From the NCBI RefSeq assembly GCF_009695935.1, contig NZ_VUMY01000002.1, positions 116,789 to 180,788 on the forward strand: 64,000 nt of DNA. The letters are read 5' to 3'. This DNA is from Mobiluncus porci. Lineage in GTDB: Bacteria; Actinomycetota; Actinomycetes; Actinomycetales; Actinomycetaceae. Below, one piece after another: positions 59,478 to 64,000 of the stretch (position 1 is the stretch's first letter; the number at the start of each line of letters is the position of its first letter). The notes beneath the pieces were generated by a model, which was given only the letters and a program-made list of their open reading frames with translations, made no database searches and was not told the DNA's origin. The position numbers and the translations under genes are program-made.

Positions 59478-62006
59478 GTGTTTTCAGATTGGTTAATGGC
59501 CCCCTCCAACGTGGTGACGTGGTCAATCCAACTGTTCGCTAAATGGGGGCCGGTTCCTTTCGCAATGATTATCATCGTAATCCTGGCGGTAATGCGCCCT
59601 CATGTGCCTCGTGCCGTGCCGATGCATCACCGGCGAGCCATCAACCAGATGCAGTGGACCTACCCTATTGCTATTGTCTTGGCGATTCTCGCGGTCATGG
59701 AGACACCGGCAGTCTTGGCCTATATGAATTCTGCGGGTCTTGTCTCGGATATTATCGCGAACTACATGTCTACTATCGTGGTTTTGATCGTTGGGATTTC
59801 GTTCCTGATTCCCTTTTTCTTCAGCGTCCACGTGTGGTTTCCCCGACCGATAGACTGGTTCCCGAATCGCGGCTGGAAAGTGTCCCCGCGGATTCGCCTG
59901 CGAGCTTGGGCCTTCGTGATTTTGGTGTGGTTCCTAACAGAAATAGCCCTCGTCGTGGGAGGGGTTTTCTTCAAGCCGCCTTCGTCTTCAGTATCAGCAG
60001 ATGAGATTCTGCAAACGACCTTCTATTACACCATCGAGGGCGTTTTCTTTATCCTCTTGTCTCTCTATATTCAATATCGTATTTCGTGGCGCGCCCCCAT
60101 CCCCGGGGTTCCCCTGGCGATAGACATGGCACGGCGGCGTCTCGACCTCGGTCACGTCCAACAGGCTTCCACCATTTTCCTTGGCGCAGGGGTCTCACGC
60201 TGTATTCAGTTCCTAGCCCAGCTCCAATACGAGTCGGCGCCTTTCTGGATTTCGGCTTTCTCTTTCGTTCTGAGCTGGACGATATCTCTCGGAACCCTCA
60301 TCCTGGGGATACTCCCGAGCTGGTTCTTGGTTCAACACCTCGATCCGGCCCAGAAAGTCATGCACAACCTGGAAGAACGGGTCTTGTCCTCCAAGCGAGA
60401 GCCCGATCTTTTCAGTCTCGAGAATTTCCGTAAGGTGCTCGGCTGGGATGAGGACGAAATCATCACGGGTTCAATCCCTAAACCGCCGCGAAACTATTTG
60501 TGGGCTATTCTGACTGACCGGCCCACCCGTGAGGATCTCACCGGACCCGGCACCGGTTCCGCTCCCGAGGAGGTCTTTTCCGCCTATGTTTATATGGCCA
60601 AAGTCGCGGACCGTGCGGGGGTGCCGCTGTCGGTAGAGGAGATGGAGGGACTGTCCGAGATTCGCCAGGCCATGCGGGAGCTGGTGGAACGGCGGGTGAC
60701 TCTGAACGAGGGTGTGGCTTCTAACTTGGTGCCGGTTGCTCCCGAGACGGGGACTTGGGGACGCAGCCTCGATTTTGCCAAGGGGTTCATTCCCGGGGTC
60801 GCCGTTGCTGACAGCGCCGAAGGGGAAAACGAAGCGGGCGAGGAAGATGTCGATGAGGGCTTGCGGAATTTGCTCGGCCAAACCGAAGCCACTACCGCCG
60901 TGGGCTTGGATCAGCAAACGATTGCTGCCTGGGAGAACTACGACGAACAAAAGGAACTTGAAAAAGCCGAACAGGCCCAGCGCGAAGCCATGGAGCAATA
61001 TGCCCTAGAAGTGTACGGATATGACCCCTACGGGATGGGTGGCCTTGAGGGAGTCGATGGTTACGGCTACGGTTACGGCTACGAGGAATTCGAGTACCCT
61101 TACTCCGGAGGCCTCGGGGGCGCTGACGGCTACGGTTACGGCGGCTATGACTACGGCGAGTATGGGGGCTACGACCCTTACGGATATCCCGCTGAGGCCT
61201 ACGGTAACACTTACGGGTATTACGGGTATGGAGCCGGATACGGTGACCCCTACGCCGGAGAATACGGCTACGGGGGTGGGTCTCCGGATCCCTCTGGGGG
61301 TTACTACGGCGCGGAAGCTGGTTGGGGCGGATTGGGCGCTGACTGGGGTGGCGCCGGTTGGGGCAGCGCCACCGGCGCGGATGCCGCTGCAACGGCTTAT
61401 AGAGAGAACGCCCAGCCTTACGGTTATCTGGGCGGCCCCAGGGGATACTTGGAATCCGGACGAGTCGGCGGGACTGGGGCGGCTCCGCAGAATCCGACCG
61501 GTACTCCTTCTCCGGCCAATCCGGAAATGCCCTACGTGGGACCGGCCTGGGATGGTCAATTCCCGTTGACTCCGGTTGATGCGAATTCACCGGTCAATTG
61601 GAGTGCGCCGGTTGATGCGAACGCTCCTGCAGATTGGCAATCCCTTGTTGACCCCTCCGCCACGTCAACCGCATACCCGTTTGTTGACCCCTCCGCTGTA
61701 GCCGCTTACCCCCTTGCTGACCCCAACGCTCCGTTGAACCCTTACGCCCCCACGGATTCTTACGCACCGGCTGGCTCCTACGCACCGGCTGGCTCCTACG
61801 CACCGGCCGGCTCCTACGCACCGGCTGGCTCCTACGCACCGGCTGGCTCCTACTCGGCGGACGGCCCGGACGAGACTATCGACCCGCGGACCGTCTACCC
61901 GACGGGCTACGCGAAGCCACCGCAGCCGAGAACGCCGGCGTCGGGAAGCCGCGATGACTCTGGCCATGATTACAACTACGACCACGGCGAGATTTTGCCG
62001 GAATAA
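59478..62006 (+). CDS. Polytopic membrane protein with Gly/Tyr-rich tail
   Basis: The 842-residue product is not recognised. Residues 1-295 hold about seven hydrophobic segments, some with Trp/Pro-rich loops (HVWFPRPIDWFPNRGWKVSP). Residues 300-510 are a soluble, acidic, mostly helical region. Residues 510-640 are a low-complexity Gly/Tyr-rich domain (DGYGYGYGYEEFEYPY), followed by Pro/Ala/Asp-rich sequence and five exact YAPAGS hexapeptides. Such aromatic low-complexity tails resemble disordered or condensate-forming domains. The GTG has AAGGAG 6 bases upstream. murB follows after 9 bases, so it may be linked to cell-wall synthesis. Confidence 0.75.
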   Translation: MFSDWLMAPSNVVTWSIQLFAKWGPVPFAMIIIVILAVMRPHVPRAVPMHHRRAINQMQWTYPIAIVLAILAVMETPAVLAYMNSAGLVSDIIANYMSTIVVLIVGISFLIPFFFSVHVWFPRPIDWFPNRGWKVSPRIRLRAWAFVILVWFLTEIALVVGGVFFKPPSSSVSADEILQTTFYYTIEGVFFILLSLYIQYRISWRAPIPGVPLAIDMARRRLDLGHVQQASTIFLGAGVSRCIQFLAQLQYESAPFWISAFSFVLSWTISLGTLILGILPSWFLVQHLDPAQKVMHNLEERVLSSKREPDLFSLENFRKVLGWDEDEIITGSIPKPPRNYLWAILTDRPTREDLTGPGTGSAPEEVFSAYVYMAKVADRAGVPLSVEEMEGLSEIRQAMRELVERRVTLNEGVASNLVPVAPETGTWGRSLDFAKGFIPGVAVADSAEGENEAGEEDVDEGLRNLLGQTEATTAVGLDQQTIAAWENYDEQKELEKAEQAQREAMEQYALEVYGYDPYGMGGLEGVDGYGYGYGYEEFEYPYSGGLGGADGYGYGGYDYGEYGGYDPYGYPAEAYGNTYGYYGYGAGYGDPYAGEYGYGGGSPDPSGGYYGAEAGWGGLGADWGGAGWGSATGADAAATAYRENAQPYGYLGGPRGYLESGRVGGTGAAPQNPTGTPSPANPEMPYVGPAWDGQFPLTPVDANSPVNWSAPVDANAPADWQSLVDPSATSTAYPFVDPSAVAAYPLADPNAPLNPYAPTDSYAPAGSYAPAGSYAPAGSYAPAGSYAPAGSYSADGPDETIDPRTVYPTGYAKPPQPRTPASGSRDDSGHDYNYDHGEILPE
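61758..61847 (+). repeat. Five 18-base tandem units (SYAPAG)
   Basis: The units TCCTACGCACCGGCTGGC are almost identical; only the first and fourth show silent changes. They lie in the C-terminal tail of the Gly/Tyr-rich protein and invite copy-number slippage. Confidence 0.85.
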
Positions 62007-62015
62007 TGAGGAAAA

Positions 62016-63431
62016 GTGGATTTAGCTAGCTCCGCCAAAAACCTTTCTGAACTGTGTACCTTCCGGGTCGGAGGGGCGATAAAACGGTTCTACCAGTCCA
62101 CCGATACCGCCGATTTGACCGCGGCTGTAGCCCTAGCGGACCGGTCAAAAGTTCCGCTTCTGTTCCTCGGCGGGGGCTCCAACACGCTGCCGCGCGACGA
62201 GGGATTCGACGGCATGGTCATCAAAGACGCGCGTAACTCGGTTGTCGTTGTCACTGATCCGGAGGATTTGACGATTTCTTGGCGGGACAGTTGCCATCCG
62301 GACAACCTCCCCAATCCGAATAGTATCGGAGCCAACTCCGCTATCGTTCGCGCCGACGCGGGAGTAATGTGGGATGACCTGGTGAAATATGCGGTTTCGC
62401 AAGGGTTTTCCGGAATCGAAGCGCTGTCCGGAATCCCCGGGACGGTCGGAGCCGCGCCGGTGCAGAACATCGGCGCCTACGGCGCCGAGATTGGGGACGT
62501 CATTATCGGTTTGACAGCCTGGGATCGGGTGCGGAGCAAGATTTGTTACCTGGCGCGGCGGGATATGGCCTTCGGGTATCGGGATTCGATTTTGAAGAGG
62601 TCACGGGTAGCGCTCGGGGGAGCGACCGGACGTTGGATTGTTTTGGGGGTTGACCTGGAGTTACAGCGCTCAACGGAGTCGTCTCCCGTGGCCTATTCCC
62701 AGCTCGCCGCGGCTTTGGGGGTGGAACTCGGGGAGCGGGCGCCCCTGGAAGCAGTGCGGGCGGCAGTTTTGGAACTGCGGCGCGGCAAGGGTATGGTCCT
62801 GGATGCTGCCGACCATGACACCTGGTCGGCGGGGTCTTTCTTCACCAACCCGATTGTTCCGGCAGACTCGCCGATTTTGCGTGGTCTACCCGCGGAAGCG
62901 CCGCGATGGGAGGTGGCGCGGCCGCGGAGCTATGAAGAAATTATGGCCGCGATGATGCCGTCGGTGTGGCGGAAAAACAGCGGTATTTCGGGGGAGAATG
63001 GCTCTGCGGGTGGCTCCGTTGGCGAGACCGGCTCGGCTGGGCTGGAGAGAGAGACTGGGTTGAAGTCGAGGTCATCTGCGGGTATGGCTAGTGCGGCGGA
63101 ACCACATTGCTCGGAGGATGACGGTCGCCTGACAGCTACGGATGATTGCCCGACTGAGATTGTGGGTTCAGCGAAGGGTGCGGTAGATGCTGGTTCGGCG
63201 AAGGATGTCGCCGTGAAGTTGTCGGCGGCTTGGCTGATTGAGCATTCCGGAGTTCCGAAGGGATTCGCTTTGCCCGAGTCGGGGGCGGGGGTCTCCACGA
63301 AGCACGTTTTAGCGCTGACGAACCGCGGGGGAGCGAGCGCCGCCGAAATTCGTGCTTTGGCGGACTACGTCGTCTCGCGGGTTCGCGAAACCTTCGAAGT
63401 CGAGCTTGTCCCCGAGCCGGTGATTCTGTAG
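62016..63431 (+). CDS. murB: UDP-N-acetylmuramate dehydrogenase
   Basis: MurB reduces UDP-GlcNAc-enolpyruvate with NADPH and FAD in peptidoglycan synthesis. FAD-binding features are LCTFRVGGAIKRF, FLGGGSNTL, IEALSGIPGTVGAAPVQNIG and AYGAEI; catalytic-domain features are WSAGSFFTNPIV (active Ser region) and KHVLALTNRGGASAAEI with a late Glu (EVELVPEPVIL). At 471 residues it is about 100 longer than usual, mainly from a Ser/Gly/Ala/Glu-rich insertion at about 325-395 that interrupts the last domain. GTG start with GAGGAAAA just ahead. Confidence 0.93.
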   Translation: MDLASSAKNLSELCTFRVGGAIKRFYQSTDTADLTAAVALADRSKVPLLFLGGGSNTLPRDEGFDGMVIKDARNSVVVVTDPEDLTISWRDSCHPDNLPNPNSIGANSAIVRADAGVMWDDLVKYAVSQGFSGIEALSGIPGTVGAAPVQNIGAYGAEIGDVIIGLTAWDRVRSKICYLARRDMAFGYRDSILKRSRVALGGATGRWIVLGVDLELQRSTESSPVAYSQLAAALGVELGERAPLEAVRAAVLELRRGKGMVLDAADHDTWSAGSFFTNPIVPADSPILRGLPAEAPRWEVARPRSYEEIMAAMMPSVWRKNSGISGENGSAGGSVGETGSAGLERETGLKSRSSAGMASAAEPHCSEDDGRLTATDDCPTEIVGSAKGAVDAGSAKDVAVKLSAAWLIEHSGVPKGFALPESGAGVSTKHVLALTNRGGASAAEIRALADYVVSRVRETFEVELVPEPVIL

Positions 63432-63432
63432 T

Positions 63433-63490
63433 TACCGGTGGGGACGGGCCAAACTGGTAAATTTACCAGTTTGGCCCGTCCCCACCGGTA
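63433..63490. repeat. Perfect 58-base palindrome after murB
   Basis: Two exact 27-base arms (63433-63459 and 63464-63490) surround AATT. The arm starts TACCGGTGGGGACGGGCCAA. It lies 2 bases after the murB stop, so it could end transcription, although no T-run follows. Same family as 17961-18018 and as the arm at 27856-27882. Confidence 0.85.
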
Positions 63491-63540
63491 AAAAGCTTGC
63501 GGTGAGGGAGCGAAACCCGTGCGGGACTCGCGGAAGTGTG

Positions 63541-63665
63541 CACGAATGTACGGCGTAGCCGGTTAGGCAGAGGTTTGTCGGCAGGGCGTTTAAGTGTTTG
63601 CGCTGGTCTTGGCGTTTTGGGATTTCGGGAGACTAGGCTCGGTGGGCTTAGACCGTACATTCGTG
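63541..63665. repeat. 125-base MITE-like element, copy B
   Basis: Terminal inverted repeats CACGAATGTACGG (63541-63553) and CCGTACATTCGTG (63653-63665) are a perfect complement. The element is the inverted counterpart of 17765-17889, equal in length. Both copies stand beside a 58-base palindrome. Confidence 0.65.
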
Positions 63666-63904
63666 CACGCTCCTGAGTCGAACACACCCCTGATCCGAAA
63701 CTGAAGAAATCCGAGCATTACTTTTCAAAGGAGCCTCACAAACCGGGCATTTCGCTCGGTCTGCGTCGTTGTGCTTGCAACACAGGCTTGTTGCGCTGGT
63801 GTCGGCGGCTACGCCGCCTCAACAACTTCCTTGGCCTCGGAAATGCCGGGCGCTTCGCGCCACTGCGTTTTTGGGGTTAAAGGACAAATTGTGTGTCTGG
63901 CCGG
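63666..63904. other. Gap without a gene
   Basis: I see no reading frame of note. Short inverted GC motifs (GGCGGCTACGCCGCC at about 63804-63818) are present, similar in style to the region at 57.7-58.1 kb. Confidence 0.4.
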
Positions 63905-64000
63905 TTAGTCCCAGGTGTTGTTGTAGGGGGTGGTGTGGTGGAGTTCGTTCCAGATGATTCCGTCGCCCCATCCGGGGAGGCTTCGCCTGGTGATGTGCTG
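63905..64000 (-). CDS. Partial CDS, C-terminal end of an unknown protein
   Basis: The minus strand is open from the right edge to a TAA at 63905-63907 and gives 31 residues that include GWGDGIIWNELHHTTPYNN. The aromatic, non-repetitive composition makes a real C-terminus plausible. I do not recognise it. Confidence 0.35.
   Translation of the reverse strand, partial: QHITRRSLPGWGDGIIWNELHHTTPYNNTWD

Overview
The window looks like a chromosomal segment of a high-GC Gram-positive actinobacterium, probably an Actinomycetales lineage near Actinomycetaceae. Support: actinobacterial-style RpoB and RpoC, a menaquinone pathway, a full 14-subunit complex I operon, GTG and TTG starts, and many genes whose start codon lies only 6-8 bases after a -10 hexamer (leaderless transcripts). 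No species can be named from sequence alone.

Positions 1-9.6 kb are an accessory region that is visibly more AT-rich than the rest. It holds small membrane-anchored or lipoprotein genes, two larger proteins with a Flp/Tad-pilin-like N-terminus (2207-3619 minus and 6567-7598 plus), each followed at once by a lipoprotein gene, and a calpain-like cysteine protease (4861-5754) coupled to a membrane protein. There is also an internally deleted IS3-type element (3754-4822), gene scraps (SGNH-hydrolase-like tail, prepilin peptidase tail, hypB tail, lipoprotein tail), a prepilin peptidase and a TadG-like protein. I read this as a candidate effector/partner (polymorphic-toxin-like) locus tied to Tad-type secretion. 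That reading is inference.

Positions 9.9-17.4 kb are rpoB-rpoC. A repeat-filled gap (17.4-18.05 kb) follows. The next genes are an AI-2E-type transporter, a PLDNc_N membrane protein, a small membrane protein and an AEC transporter, then a large nested inverted repeat at 21.8-22.1 kb.

From 22.1 to 37.3 kb lies a menaquinone cluster: menE (minus), a DUF3048 lipoprotein, menB, an unknown membrane protein, menC, a PP2C phosphatase, a zinc-ribbon/FHA protein, menD, a ParE-type toxin-antitoxin pair, an HtrA protease, menG (minus) and menF. It leads into nuoA-nuoN (37.6-53.8 kb) and a polyprenyl diphosphate synthase that would supply the menaquinone side chain, so quinone synthesis and a quinone-reducing enzyme sit together. 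The rest carries a short-chain dehydrogenase, signal peptidase I, HtpX, an adenosine deaminase-like enzyme, a membrane protein with a Gly/Tyr-rich tail, and murB.

Two themes run through the window. First, several families of dispersed palindromic or inverted-repeat elements occupy intergenic gaps, and one arm sits inside the menC coding sequence. Second, conserved enzymes (MenE, MenB, MenC, MenD, MurB) carry low-complexity insertions. No rRNA, tRNA or CRISPR array was seen.
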